NCBI RefSeq assembly: GCF_014205335.1
Contig: NZ_JACHNH010000001.1
Coordinates: 1,860,001-1,924,000, forward strand
Reading direction: 5' to 3'
Length of the DNA stretch: 64,000 bases
DNA from: Amorphoplanes digitatis
Lineage (GTDB): Bacteria; Actinomycetota; Actinomycetes; Mycobacteriales; Micromonosporaceae
The notes under the pieces are model-generated. The model saw only the letters and a program-made list of their open reading frames with translations. It was not told the DNA's origin and ran no database searches. A program made the translations under genes and the position numbers. Every line of letters starts with the position of its first letter. Position 1 is the first letter of the stretch. Shown in pieces: positions 48,685 to 57,882 of the stretch.

Positions 48685-50895
48685 TCAGCCGGGAACCGCC
48701 GTCCAACTCTGGTGCCGGGCCTTGTCCGGCTGTTGCAGGACGAGCAGCCGGGCGGCGCCGAAGCGCTGACTGCCCACGCCGGCGACCAGGTCACCGACGG
48801 TGGTACGCAGGCTGAATCCGTGGTCGGTGGCGAACAGCGACCACCGGCCGGCGACGGCGCTCGCGCAGTCTCCCTGCACCAGCGGCGCGCCCGCCACCGG
48901 GTTGCCGCCCAGCGGCACCACGCACTTGCCGGTGGCCCGGGACTGGAGGCTGTAGCCGCCCCCGCCGGCCGGCACGAGCCGCCACTGCTGCTGCGAGTCG
49001 CCGTCCACCCCGCCGAGCGAGAGCGGCGTGCCGTTCGCGGTCCTTGCCGCGTACAGGTCCGCGGCGCCGCCGGTGAGCGAGTTCGTCAGCACGAACCACG
49101 CGTTCGCCGCCGGCCGTGCCGCGGGCGCCGACTGCGCCGTTGCCCGGGCGAGGTAGCCGTTCGCGGTGCTGCGGATGCTCACCTGGTACTTGGCGTCCGG
49201 GCGCAGCCCGATGAGCCGGGCCCGGGTGGCGACCGTCGTCGCGACCTTCACCCCGTCGACCTGCACCTCGTACGTGGCACCCGGCGCGGCGGCGCCCCAG
49301 GTGAGCCGGACGGAGGTGCTCGTCGGGTCACGTACCTCGAGGAAGGCCTGCGCCGGCGCGGCGGCCGGGTCCGTGGCGACGACCTCCGGTGGCGGCCCGG
49401 TGGCCTCCTCGACGGGCGCGCCCGTCGTCGGCGCCGGCAGGCCGGGCACCGGAACCACCGGTCCGCCGGGCGGCGGGCCGTCGCCGCCGCCGTCGGACAC
49501 GTCGCCGCCGCTCGCGCCCGGCACGGGCACGCCCGGCGCCTGCGTCGGCGCGGTGGGCGGGGTGGCCCGCGGTGTCACGGAGGGCTTCGCGTCCGGCTGG
49601 TTCGGTGCGTCCGGCGCCTCGTCGCCGCCGTCGCCGCCCAGCAGGAACTCGCTCTGCGCGACGTTCCAGTTCTTCGCCAGGTAGCTGCCCGGCGCCGGGT
49701 CGGTGCTGAAGTAGTCGTCGTGACCGCAGTCGAGGCGGTTCTCGTGCTTCTTCGGGCAGACCGTGCGCAGCGCGGTGCCCGAGCGGTCGCCGGAGCAGAG
49801 CAGGTCGTGGTCGTCGGTGCAGCTGCCGGCGCCGGTGGAGTTGGGCGAGTCCTGTAGCAGGGCGCCCAGCATCTGGGTGGTCTGCTGCGCGGCGACCGCC
49901 GAGCTCCAGCAGCCCGAGTCGACCCGGCCGTACGACGGACCGCCGTTGTTGCGGTTGCCCAGCCCCGGCCGGCTATCGGCGATGAACGTGCCGATGCCGC
50001 AGTACACGTTGGTGTCCGCGAAGATCAGGTACTTTCGGTCGGTCCGGTTGTAGCCGAGCGTCTGCAACGCGGCGATGTTGCCGGTGAACGACTCGAGCGC
50101 GCCCTCCGGAAGCTGCACCTCGGCGACGTCGACCCGGCACTGCGGCGTGGTCACGAAGCGGATGTGGCGCGAGCCGCCGGTCTCGGCCGCGCTCGCGTCG
50201 AAGATCTGGTCGACGCCCGCGGACCAGGTGCGGATCGAGCCGACGAAGCCGGTGAAGCGGCTCGGCGTGCCGAACTCGTGCAGGTAGAGCACCTGGACCC
50301 GCTTGCCGGTCCGGCCGTCGCCCTCGCAGGCGACGTCGTGCGCGCCCATGATGAAGTCCGCCTCGCCGGGCGCGGCGTCCGGGATCAGCGCGGGCGCGCC
50401 CGGCGACAGGGAGCTGCCGCCCTGGTCGCGGACGATCTCGGCGTCCGGCGGCACCGTCGCGGCCTCGCGCCTCGGCTCCTCCGGCTCCGGCGCCTTCACG
50501 GTCACCGGCGGCACGTCGCGGCTCACCGCGAGCCCGGCCGGTGCCGTGTCCGGGCCGTGCGTGCAGGTCTCCTCGTCGAGCTCGTACATGCCCGCGCAGA
50601 GCGAGCCCTTGCCGGCCGGCACCAGTCCGTCGTAGACCAGGCCCTGGCCGGGGTCGTCCTCCGGCAGGGACGCGTAGGTGATCCGCTCGCGGTCGCCGCC
50701 GCCGTCCGGGCTCCAGGCGTCGCCGACGACGCTCGGCCCGACCACGCCGCCGATGCCCAGCACGGCGACGCCCAGCACCACCGGCAGCAGCCGGTGCGGT
50801 CGGTGGGTCGCGCGACGCCGTCCGCGCTCGGGGACCGGGCGCCGCCGGCCCGGCAGCGCCTCCCCACGCAGCGCGGACTGTCGGTGGCTGGACAA
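48685..50895 (-). CDS. Surface protein: inactive metalloprotease-like domain, FnIII, ricin-B lectin
   Basis: A 736-residue protein. Basic N-terminus then one membrane helix (about 36-57). Residues about 95-415 look like the ectodomain of actinobacterial zinc proteases: CRVDVAEVQLPEG, CGIGTFIADSRPGLGN, CTDDHDLLC and DCGHDDYFSTDPAPGSYLA match those enzymes, but the HExxH position holds QQTTQ (residues 337-341). A Pro-rich linker (about 418-512), FnIII (about 517-588) and a ricin-B lectin domain with QQQW (about 595-735) follow. Probably a binding protein rather than a protease. TTG at 50895 with GAGGAG 5 bases before it; the frame has no better start. Confidence 0.8.
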   Translation of the reverse strand: MSSHRQSALRGEALPGRRRPVPERGRRRATHRPHRLLPVVLGVAVLGIGGVVGPSVVGDAWSPDGGGDRERITYASLPEDDPGQGLVYDGLVPAGKGSLCAGMYELDEETCTHGPDTAPAGLAVSRDVPPVTVKAPEPEEPRREAATVPPDAEIVRDQGGSSLSPGAPALIPDAAPGEADFIMGAHDVACEGDGRTGKRVQVLYLHEFGTPSRFTGFVGSIRTWSAGVDQIFDASAAETGGSRHIRFVTTPQCRVDVAEVQLPEGALESFTGNIAALQTLGYNRTDRKYLIFADTNVYCGIGTFIADSRPGLGNRNNGGPSYGRVDSGCWSSAVAAQQTTQMLGALLQDSPNSTGAGSCTDDHDLLCSGDRSGTALRTVCPKKHENRLDCGHDDYFSTDPAPGSYLAKNWNVAQSEFLLGGDGGDEAPDAPNQPDAKPSVTPRATPPTAPTQAPGVPVPGASGGDVSDGGGDGPPPGGPVVPVPGLPAPTTGAPVEEATGPPPEVVATDPAAAPAQAFLEVRDPTSTSVRLTWGAAAPGATYEVQVDGVKVATTVATRARLIGLRPDAKYQVSIRSTANGYLARATAQSAPAARPAANAWFVLTNSLTGGAADLYAARTANGTPLSLGGVDGDSQQQWRLVPAGGGGYSLQSRATGKCVVPLGGNPVAGAPLVQGDCASAVAGRWSLFATDHGFSLRTTVGDLVAGVGSQRFGAARLLVLQQPDKARHQSWTAVPG

Positions 50896-51045
50896 ACCAT
50901 CTCCTCGTGCTGCGGGGGCGCGGTGGGAGGGGGTTATGGGGTGACCACCTCCCACCGCTGATCGGCTCGTCCGGCCCAGAGTGTGGGGTCGTGCCGTGGG
51001 ACGCGGACCGGAAAGCCGGATGGGACCGGGATAGAGCGTGTCAGT

Positions 51046-51059
51046 CCTGGCGCGCCAGG
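51046..51059. promoter_or_regulatory. 14-base palindrome upstream of the surface protein gene
   Basis: CCTGGCGCGCCAGG is perfectly palindromic. On the minus strand, TATTAA, a fair -10, lies just upstream, within an AT-rich stretch (about 51065-51095). Its position after the promoter suggests a repressor site. The OmpR regulator next door is a candidate, but OmpR-type boxes are direct rather than inverted repeats. Confidence 0.45.
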
Positions 51060-51137
51060 GGAACGCCTTTAATACAGATCTAAGCAATTGTTGTACCGTC
51101 CGGGTGTTTCGCGCGTGCGGTGCTCCGCGGCCGGCGT

Positions 51138-52559
51138 TCACGTCTCGTCCGTGCGCTGATGCGGCCACATGCGCTTCACCGGATCGCGTTCCCGGGCCAG
51201 CCGCCCGACCAGCCCGAACCGGCTCGCCTGTTTCGGCAGGGCCTCGGCGTCGGCAAGCAGCATCACCACGCTGGCACCGCCCATCGCGGCCCGGTCGATG
51301 CTCACCGAGCCGCCGGTTGCCTGCGCGGCCCGCCGCGCGATGTCCAGGCCGAGGCCGGTCGAGCCCTGCTCGCTCTCGCCGCGGCGCAAAGCCTTCTCCG
51401 GGTCGTCGATGCCCGGCCCCGCGTCGTCGACCCGGACCGCCGCCCATCCGTCGCGACGGGTGATGCCCACCTCGAACGCCGTGCCCTGCGGGGTGTAGCG
51501 GAACACGTTGCCGAGCACGGCGTCGAGCGCCGCGGCCAGCTCCGCCCGCGCCACCGGCACGGGGATGCGCAGGTGCGCGCCGACCACCCGGTACTGCCGG
51601 TTCTGGTCGCCGGCGAGCGCCGACCAGAAGACCATCCGGTCGCGGACCACCTCGCTCGCGTCGCAGACGCCCTCCTCGGGCGCGGCGACCTGTGCGGCGA
51701 CCGCCTGGCGGGTGGTGTTGATCAGCTGGTCGACCTCGGCCTCGAGGGTGACGATCGCCTGCCTGATCCGCCGTATCCCGCGCCGCCGGTCCAGCTCGGC
51801 CGCGGAGTACTCGCCGATGTGCGTGTCGTCGGGGTCCAGCGCCTCGGCGTCCAGGCGCAGCACCGTCAGCGGGGTCCGCAACCGGTGCGACAGGTCGGCG
51901 ACCAGCTCCCGCTCGCTGGTGCGCGAGGTGACCAGCCGGTCGGCCATGCGGTTGAACGCGTACCCGGCCTCGGCCAGCTCGCGCGGGCCGGACGGGTGGA
52001 TGCGCACGCCCAGGTCGCCGCCGCCGACGGCCATCGCGGCGTGCACCAGGCCGCGCACCGAGGTGACCGCGCCGCGGGCGAGCCGGTCCACCACGATCAC
52101 CGAGCCGAGGACCAGGCCCAGCATGATGCCGAGCAGGATCCACAGGTCGCGGGCGGTGCCCGCGCTCAGCTCGTCGTCGCTGACGAAGACCTCGACGACC
52201 GACGTCTTGTTGCCGGTCCGGGCGGGCTCCAGCACCACCAGGCCGCCGTCCACATCGATCACGAGGGGCTCGGTGCCCTTGGCCGCGTCGAGCACGTCGT
52301 CGGCGCCGGCGCGGGTGTTACCGGTCGCGCCCGGCGGGTGCACGATCAGGCCGCCGCCCGCGCCCGCGACGGCGGCGTCGAGCGCCTTGGCGTTCGCGCC
52401 GGACACGACGGCGCCCGCGACCTTGGCGCTGCGCTGCTCGGCGGCGGAGATGGCCTGTTCACGGTGGTCCTGACGCAGCTCCCAGCCCAGCGGGACCAGG
52501 AACGCGAGTGCGGCGATGGCGGTGGTGGCGGCGCTGACGTAGGCCAGCCGCGCCCTCAG
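51138..52559 (-). CDS. OmpR-type sensor histidine kinase (CTG start)
   Basis: A 473-residue membrane kinase. TM1 right at the N-terminus (AYVSAATTAIAALAFLVP), extracellular part (about 30-150), TM2 (ILLGIMLGLVLGSVIVV), HAMP, phospho-acceptor His in LVADLSHRLRTPLTVLR, and HATPase with DAVLGNVFRYTP, VDDAGPGI and GSTGLGLDIARR. No ATG, GTG or TTG precedes TM1 without overlapping the regulator by more than 100 bases, whereas CTG at 52559 overlaps the regulator's stop (CTGA). A CTG start is inferred. Confidence 0.85.
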   Translation of the reverse strand: MRARLAYVSAATTAIAALAFLVPLGWELRQDHREQAISAAEQRSAKVAGAVVSGANAKALDAAVAGAGGGLIVHPPGATGNTRAGADDVLDAAKGTEPLVIDVDGGLVVLEPARTGNKTSVVEVFVSDDELSAGTARDLWILLGIMLGLVLGSVIVVDRLARGAVTSVRGLVHAAMAVGGGDLGVRIHPSGPRELAEAGYAFNRMADRLVTSRTSERELVADLSHRLRTPLTVLRLDAEALDPDDTHIGEYSAAELDRRRGIRRIRQAIVTLEAEVDQLINTTRQAVAAQVAAPEEGVCDASEVVRDRMVFWSALAGDQNRQYRVVGAHLRIPVPVARAELAAALDAVLGNVFRYTPQGTAFEVGITRRDGWAAVRVDDAGPGIDDPEKALRRGESEQGSTGLGLDIARRAAQATGGSVSIDRAAMGGASVVMLLADAEALPKQASRFGLVGRLARERDPVKRMWPHQRTDET

Positions 52560-53245
52560 TCCGGCGCCACCAACCGGAATCCGACCCCCCGCACGGTGCG
52601 CAGGTAACGAGGCTTCGCCGCGGACTCGCCCAGTTTCCGACGTAGCCAGTACAGATGCACGTCGATCGTCTGGTCCTCGCCGACTGACGGCTGTCGCCAT
52701 ACCTCCTCCAACAGCTCACGACGCGAGACGACCCGGCCCGGTCGGGCGGCCAGGTAAGCCAGCAGGTCGAACTCCTTGCGGGTCAGTGCCAGCGGCTGCT
52801 CCGCCAGGCTGGCGCTGCGTTCGCCGATGTCCACCCGCAGGTCGCCGACCTCGTGCACGGCGGGCTGGGTGGTCCGGCTGGCCCGGCCGACGCGGCGCAG
52901 CACGGTGGTGATGCGCGCGTCCAGGTGGGCGCCGGTGAACGGCTTGACCATGTAGTCGTCGGCACCGGCCCGGAGCAGGCGGACGACCGTCTGCTCATCG
53001 TCACGCGCCGTAGCGATGATGATCGGGATGTCGGTGATGCCGCGCAGCATCCGCAGCGCGTCCGAGCCGTCCAGGTCGGGCAGGCCCAGGTCGAGCACCA
53101 CCAGGTCAGGGGTCTCCGCGGCGACTCGGCGCAGTGCGTCGAGAGCCGTACCGACGGCGTGCACGGCGTGTCCCCGGTCGGCCAGCGACCGGAGCATCGC
53201 ACCGCGCACGACGTGGTCGTCTTCGACGAGCAACACCGTGGCCAT
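52556..53245 (-). CDS. OmpR-family response regulator
   Basis: A 229-residue regulator: receiver with LLVEDDHVVRGAM, phosphoacceptor Asp in LVVLDLGLPDLDG, Lys in YMVKPF, and a winged-helix effector domain (LTRKEFDLLAYLAARPGRVV, then HLYWLRRKLG). ATG at 53245. It is the first gene of a leftward operon with the kinase, followed after 242 bases by the surface protein gene, so it may control that gene. Confidence 0.95.
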   Translation of the reverse strand: MATVLLVEDDHVVRGAMLRSLADRGHAVHAVGTALDALRRVAAETPDLVVLDLGLPDLDGSDALRMLRGITDIPIIIATARDDEQTVVRLLRAGADDYMVKPFTGAHLDARITTVLRRVGRASRTTQPAVHEVGDLRVDIGERSASLAEQPLALTRKEFDLLAYLAARPGRVVSRRELLEEVWRQPSVGEDQTIDVHLYWLRRKLGESAAKPRYLRTVRGVGFRLVAPD

Positions 53246-53579
53246 GCGAAGAAGGTACTGCCCTTGGCAAGCCAGGCCGAATTTGTCATTGAGAGGCAGC
53301 TATCAAGCACGGAGCGTAGTCACATTACGGATTATTCGGGCGGATGGCGGTGAGGCGGCTCGCCCTCTCCCCGCCGTCCTGACCGACAGTGACGGTCTCG
53401 ATCTCCATCCGGGCCGCCCCGCCGGCCGGTCCGGTACCCATTTCGGGGTATACCGCGGCCGCGGGCCGGGTGCCTCGCGCCCCGTCGCGGAAACGGGTGG
53501 CCGCGTCGGGCGAAGGATGAGCAAATGGACCTACTAGCATCGTTGTCGACCCCGCAATTCCAGTGAATGGAGAATCACC
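53246..53579. other. Divergent intergenic region, OmpR regulator / thrS
   Basis: 334 bases without a gene. An AT-rich patch at about 53280-53340 may hold the promoter of the response regulator. GGAGA about 6 bases before GTG 53580 is the thrS ribosome binding site. I looked for a T-box leader (specifier loop and antiterminator with TGGN) and saw none. Confidence 0.5.
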
Positions 53580-55574
53580 GTGTCTGCACCCCGTACCCAA
53601 GTCGTGGCCGACGCCCTAGTCGTCCCGGCCGGGACTACGGCGGCCGACGCGGTGGCCGCCGCCGGCCTTCCCGCCGCGGGCCCGAAGGCGATCGTCGTCG
53701 TGCGCGATCCGGCCGGCCGGCTCCGCGACCTGAACTGGGCGCCGGAGCTGGACACCGAGGTCACCCCGGTGCCGCTCGACTCGCCCGACGGGCTCAACGT
53801 GCTGCGCCACTCGACCGCGCACGTGCTCGCCCAGGCCGTGCAGGACGTCTTCCCGGAGGCGAAGCTCGGCATCGGGCCGCCGATCGAGAACGGCTTCTAC
53901 TACGACTTCGACGTCGCCAAGCCGTTCGTGCCCGAGGATCTGGCGAAGCTCGAGAAGCGGATGCAGGAGATCGTCAAGTCCGGACAGACCTTCCGGCGCC
54001 GCGAGTACGGCTCGCTGGACGAGGCCAAGGTCGAGCTGGCGAACGAGCCGTACAAGCTGGAGCTCGTCGACATCAAGGGCGACATCGACGACGCCGAGGT
54101 CATGGAGGTGGGCGGCGGCGAGCTGACCCACTACGACAACATCAACAAGGACGGCGAGCGCGTCTGGGGCGACCTGTGCCGCGGGCCGCACCTGCCCAGC
54201 ACCCGGCTGATCGGCGCGTTCAAGCTGATGCGCAGCGCGGCCGCGTACTGGCGGGGCAGCGAGAAGAACCCCCAGCTACAGCGGATCTACGGCACCGCGT
54301 GGCCGACCCGCGACGAGCTGAAGGCGTACCAGAAGCTGCTGGAGGAGGCCGCCCGCCGCGACCACCGCAAGCTCGGCGCCGACCTCGACCTGTTCTCCTT
54401 CCCGGAGGAGCTGGGTTCCGGTCTGCCGGTCTTCCACCCCAAGGGCGGCATCATCCGCCGCGAGATGGAGAACTACTCGCGGCAGAAGCACGAGGAGGCC
54501 GGCTACTCCTTCGTGAACACCCCGCACATCACCAAGGGGCACCTGTTCGAGACCTCCGGGCACCTCGACTGGTACGCGGACGGCATGTTCCCGCCCATGG
54601 AGATGGAGGGCGCGAACTACTACCTCAAGCCGATGAACTGCCCGTTCCACGACCTGATCTTCCGGTCCCGGGGACGGTCCTACCGCGAGCTGCCGCTGCG
54701 CATGTTCGAGTTCGGCACCGTCTACCGCTACGAGAAGTCCGGCGTCGTGCACGGCCTCACCCGGGTCCGCGGCATGACCCAGGACGACGCGCACATCTTC
54801 TGCTCCGACGACCAGCTCGAGGCCGAGCTGACCTCGCTGCTCACCTTCGTGTTGCAGCTGCTCAAGGACTACGGCCTCGACGACTTCTACCTGGAGCTGT
54901 CCACCCGCAACCCGGAGAAGTCGGTCGGCACCGAGGAGAACTGGGAGATCGCCACCGAGACCCTGCGCCGGGTCGCCACCGAGTCCGGCCTGGACCTGGT
55001 GCCGGACCCGGGCGGCGCGGCGTTCTACGGCCCGAAGATCAGCGTGCAGGCCAAGGACGCGATCGGCCGGACCTGGCAGATGTCGACGATCCAGCTCGAC
55101 TTCAACCTGCCGGAGCGCTTCGAGCTCGAGTACTCGGCGGCGGACGGCACCCGCAAGCGGCCGATCATGATCCACCGGGCGCTGTTCGGCTCGATCGAGC
55201 GCTTCTTCGGCGTGCTCACCGAGCACTACGCGGGCGCGTTCCCGGCCTGGCTGGCGCCGGTGCAGGTGGTCGGCATCCCGATCCGCGACGACCACGCGGA
55301 CTACCTGGGCGAGTTCGTGGCCCGGCTCCGCAAGGAGGGCATCCGCGCGGAGGTGGACTACTCCGACGACCGGATGCAGAAGAAGATCCGCACCGCGCAG
55401 CAGCAGAAGATCCCGTTCATGGCGATCGCCGGCGACGACGACGTGAACGGTGGGACCGTCTCGTTCCGCTACCGCGACGGCTCCCAGCGCAACGGGGTGC
55501 CGCTGGACGAGGCGGTGGCGCACGTCGTCGAGGTCGTGCGCTCGCGGGTCAACACCGGGCCGTCCGCGGCCTGA
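53580..55574 (+). CDS. thrS: Threonyl-tRNA synthetase
   Basis: A 664-residue class II synthetase. TGS domain (about 1-65), editing domain with [11 protein letters not shown] and the zinc-like HxxxH, catalytic core with [10 protein letters not shown] (zinc Cys), motif 2 region [17 protein letters not shown] with [14 protein letters not shown], motif 3 [17 protein letters not shown], and an anticodon-binding C-terminus (about 570-664). Charges tRNA-Thr. GTG at 53580. In mycobacteria thrS is followed by a HIT gene and pgsA; here the order is broken by inserted genes. Confidence 0.97.
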   Translation: MSAPRTQVVADALVVPAGTTAADAVAAAGLPAAGPKAIVVVRDPAGRLRDLNWAPELDTEVTPVPLDSPDGLNVLRHSTAHVLAQAVQDVFPEAKLGIGPPIENGFYYDFDVAKPFVPEDLAKLEKRMQEIVKSGQTFRRREYGSLDEAKVELANEPYKLELVDIKGDIDDAEVMEVGGGELTHYDNINKDGERVWGDLCRGPHLPSTRLIGAFKLMRSAAAYWRGSEKNPQLQRIYGTAWPTRDELKAYQKLLEEAARRDHRKLGADLDLFSFPEELGSGLPVFHPKGGIIRREMENYSRQKHEEAGYSFVNTPHITKGHLFETSGHLDWYADGMFPPMEMEGANYYLKPMNCPFHDLIFRSRGRSYRELPLRMFEFGTVYRYEKSGVVHGLTRVRGMTQDDAHIFCSDDQLEAELTSLLTFVLQLLKDYGLDDFYLELSTRNPEKSVGTEENWEIATETLRRVATESGLDLVPDPGGAAFYGPKISVQAKDAIGRTWQMSTIQLDFNLPERFELEYSAADGTRKRPIMIHRALFGSIERFFGVLTEHYAGAFPAWLAPVQVVGIPIRDDHADYLGEFVARLRKEGIRAEVDYSDDRMQKKIRTAQQQKIPFMAIAGDDDVNGGTVSFRYRDGSQRNGVPLDEAVAHVVEVVRSRVNTGPSAA

Positions 55575-55626
55575 CGGACCACGGCGACAGGGGTGGGTGC
55601 GCGGCCGCGTACCTGCCCCTGTTCCG

Positions 55627-56613
55627 CTATACCGGCGGGATCCAGGAGTCCGGGTCGGCGCAGTCCCCGATGGTCATCCGCTCGACCAGGCGGTCCAGCT
55701 CCGCGCGCGGCAGCGCCGCGTCGATCGTGACGACGCAGCGTTCCGCCTGGACGGTGAGTCGCCTGCTCCCGTCGTACCAGGCCTCGAACCCGGCGCTTCT
55801 GGTCGTGCCCGCGAGCGCGGCGCGGCGCTCGTTCCATGCGGCGTCGCGGGGTGCGATCAGGACGGTGAGGTCGAGGCCGGGCGGCGCCTGCGCGTACACG
55901 CCCGCGGCCGCCGGGCCGCGGGTGGCCGCGCTCAGGCCGATCGCCGCCGGGCCCCGGTCGAGCCGCTGGTCGGGGGAGCGCACGTAGGTCAGTTGCAGCC
56001 CGGCCGGGAGGACGGTGCCGAGGCGCAGCGGCATCCGCAGGTCACGGGGCGCGCCGACGCGGACGGCCGCGGCCAGCCGGAGCAGGTCGTCACGGTCGAC
56101 GGCCGCGCCGCCGGTGGCGCGGGCCGGGTCGGCGTAGACGACCACCCAGACGCCGGACGGGTCCGGCCGGCCAACCGCCGCCGTGCGCCACGGCCTCGCG
56201 TCGCCGGCGGTGTGCTCGGGGAAGACGAAGGCCGGCAGGTAGTACGCGCCGTTGATCGGCTCGCCGGCGCCGAACTGGCCCTCGTCAAGGGTGCCCGGCG
56301 GGAACGCGGTCACCTCGCCGCCGTAGACGCCGTCCGGCCGGCTGCCGAAGGCGACGTCCTGCACGGTCAGGCTCTGCCGCCCGCCGTCGGCGACCGCGGC
56401 GGTCACCAGGTAACCCGCGGCGGCGTCCAGGCCGAGCGTGAGCTGCCAGGGCTGCCGCACGACGGCGACGGCCGCCGACGGCGCCGTCGCCTCGTCGTCG
56501 TCGCGCATCCGGAGCACGCCGATCGCCACCGCCGCGGCGCAGACGACGAGTGCCACCACGGCCACCGCCGTCGGCGAGACCTCCCGCCGGGGCCGGGTAT
56601 GCGTCCCACGCAT
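55627..56613 (-). CDS. Membrane-anchored conserved protein (328 aa)
   Basis: One N-terminal membrane helix (PTAVAVVALVVCAAAVAIGV, about 14-33) with basic residues before it, then a long extracellular domain rich in beta-type segments (SLTVQDVAFGSRPDGVYG, TAFPPGTLDEGQFG, GAYYLPAFVFPEH). Two Cys near the C-terminus (ERCVVTID and TIGDCADPDSW) could form a disulfide. No family recognised. ATG at 56613 has GAGGTGG about 6 bases upstream. It sits between thrS and the HIT gene on the opposite strand, one of the insertions in the PIM neighbourhood. Confidence 0.7.
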   Translation of the reverse strand: MRGTHTRPRREVSPTAVAVVALVVCAAAVAIGVLRMRDDDEATAPSAAVAVVRQPWQLTLGLDAAAGYLVTAAVADGGRQSLTVQDVAFGSRPDGVYGGEVTAFPPGTLDEGQFGAGEPINGAYYLPAFVFPEHTAGDARPWRTAAVGRPDPSGVWVVVYADPARATGGAAVDRDDLLRLAAAVRVGAPRDLRMPLRLGTVLPAGLQLTYVRSPDQRLDRGPAAIGLSAATRGPAAAGVYAQAPPGLDLTVLIAPRDAAWNERRAALAGTTRSAGFEAWYDGSRRLTVQAERCVVTIDAALPRAELDRLVERMTIGDCADPDSWIPPV

Positions 56614-56710
56614 TGTCGTCCACCTCGCATCGATCGCCGCCACTCTATGACGTACGTCGATGTCTCCCGCGCGCGGGCGGTCCGATGGGTACCTGGCCTA
56701 GGGTGGGAGG

Positions 56711-57259
56711 GTGAGTGACGCTGGGGAAGGCGCTGGGGAGGCGGACGGCCTCGACCGTCTCTGGACACCGCACCGGATGGCGTACATCACCGGCGAGGGC
56801 CGCCCCGAGGGCGGCTACGAGAAGCCGGCCGGATGCCCGTTCTGCGTCGCGCCGGGCCTGCCCGAGGGCGAGAGCCTGGTGGTGGCGCGCGGCCTGCTGG
56901 TGTACGCGGTGCTCAACCTCTATCCGTACAACCCCGGGCACCTGCTCGTCTGCCCTTACCGGCACGTCGCCGACTACACCGAGCTGACCGATCAGGAGAC
57001 CGCCGAGGTGGCCGCGTTCACCCGGCGGGCGATGCGGGTGATCCGGCATGCGAGCAGCCCGCACGGCTTCAACCTCGGCATGAACCAGGGTGCGGTGGCC
57101 GGCGCCGGGATCGCCGCGCACCTGCACCAGCACGTGGTGCCGCGCTGGGGCGGCGACGGCAACTTCATGCCGGTGATCGGGCGGACCAAGGTGCTGCCGC
57201 AGCTGCTCGGCGACACCCGGGCCCTACTGGTGAAGTCCTGGGCCGAGGTCACCGACTAG
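56711..57259 (+). CDS. HIT-family protein, Ap4A phosphorylase-like
   Basis: A 182-residue HIT protein with the triad HLHQHVVPRWGG (about 136-147), FNLGMNQGAVAGAGIAAH before it, and an N-terminal CPFCVAPG Cys pair that may bind zinc. It resembles mycobacterial Rv2613c, an Ap4A phosphorylase located in the same thrS-to-pimA neighbourhood. It cleaves dinucleoside polyphosphates. GTG at 56711. Its end overlaps the convergent TetR gene by 36 bases. Confidence 0.9.
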   Translation: MSDAGEGAGEADGLDRLWTPHRMAYITGEGRPEGGYEKPAGCPFCVAPGLPEGESLVVARGLLVYAVLNLYPYNPGHLLVCPYRHVADYTELTDQETAEVAAFTRRAMRVIRHASSPHGFNLGMNQGAVAGAGIAAHLHQHVVPRWGGDGNFMPVIGRTKVLPQLLGDTRALLVKSWAEVTD

Positions 57260-57838
57260 ACCGGGCACGCCGGCCAGGGCGCGGACCCCGGCGGCGATCT
57301 GCTCGGCCGACGGCGCGTGCTCGGGGTCCGTCAGCCACTGGGTCATCACGCCCGACATCAGCGCCAGCGACACCGATCCGACCGTGCGTACCGTCGGCTC
57401 GTCGAGGCTGTCCTCGTCGCGGGCCGTGAGCAGCGCGGCCAGGCCGCGCCGGCCCTGCTCCATGCCGGCGGCGATCTGGGCCTTGAGCTCGGGGGAGTGC
57501 TCGCTCTGGAGCATCGCCTCGACGCTGGCCAGCCAGAGCTCGCGATGGGTGCCGAGGGTGCCGATCACCCGCCGCCAGTAGCGCACCAGCGGATCGTCGG
57601 TCCCGTCGTCGGCCCCGGTGGCCAGGGCCGCACCGATCGCCTCGCCCCACTCCTCGATCGCGCTGAGCATCGCCGCGTTCATCAGGCTCCGCGTCGAGCC
57701 GTAGTGGTAGCCGATCGAGCCGAGGTTGGTGCCGGAGGCCGCGACGATGTCCCGCGCGGTGGTGCGCGCGTAGCCCTTCTCGTACAGGCAGCGCTTGGCT
57801 CCGGCGAGCAGGTCTTCGCGGTGTCCCATGGCCGACAT
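57224..57838 (-). CDS. TetR family regulator
   Basis: A 204-residue repressor. N-terminal HTH (REDLLAGAKRCLYEKGYA, then TTARDIVAASGTNLGSIGYH) and a helical ligand-binding domain. ATG at 57838 is 7 bases after a -10 (TATAGA) on the minus strand, so the transcript may be leaderless; ATG 57829 has AGGA 8 bases before it and is an alternative. It faces the monooxygenase gene across a perfect 29-base palindrome, so it should repress both genes and respond to the enzyme's substrate. Confidence 0.9.
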   Translation of the reverse strand: MSAMGHREDLLAGAKRCLYEKGYARTTARDIVAASGTNLGSIGYHYGSTRSLMNAAMLSAIEEWGEAIGAALATGADDGTDDPLVRYWRRVIGTLGTHRELWLASVEAMLQSEHSPELKAQIAAGMEQGRRGLAALLTARDEDSLDEPTVRTVGSVSLALMSGVMTQWLTDPEHAPSAEQIAAGVRALAGVPGLVGDLGPGLHQ

Positions 57839-57846
57839 CCTAAGTT

Positions 57847-57875
57847 CTATACAAACGTATAAGACGTTTGTATAG
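57847..57875. promoter_or_regulatory. TetR operator overlapping two back-to-back promoters
   Basis: Perfect inverted repeat CTATACAAACGT (57847-57858), ATAAG, ACGTTTGTATAG (57864-57875). On the plus strand TATACA (57848-57853) and TATAGT (57871-57876) are spaced 17 bases, starting RNA near the ATG at 57883. On the minus strand TATACA and TATAGA are spaced 17 bases, starting near the TetR ATG at 57838. One bound regulator would close both. Confidence 0.85.
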
Positions 57876-57882
57876 TAGCCAC

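Noticed and set aside
50896-52143. Possible N-terminal extension of the surface protein to 1152 residues through the kinase gene.
   Set aside because: The extra part is an out-of-frame reading of the sensor kinase. The TTG at 50895 has a proper ribosome binding site.
53246-53579. A T-box leader in front of thrS.
   Set aside because: No specifier loop, T-box sequence or terminator/antiterminator pair was found.
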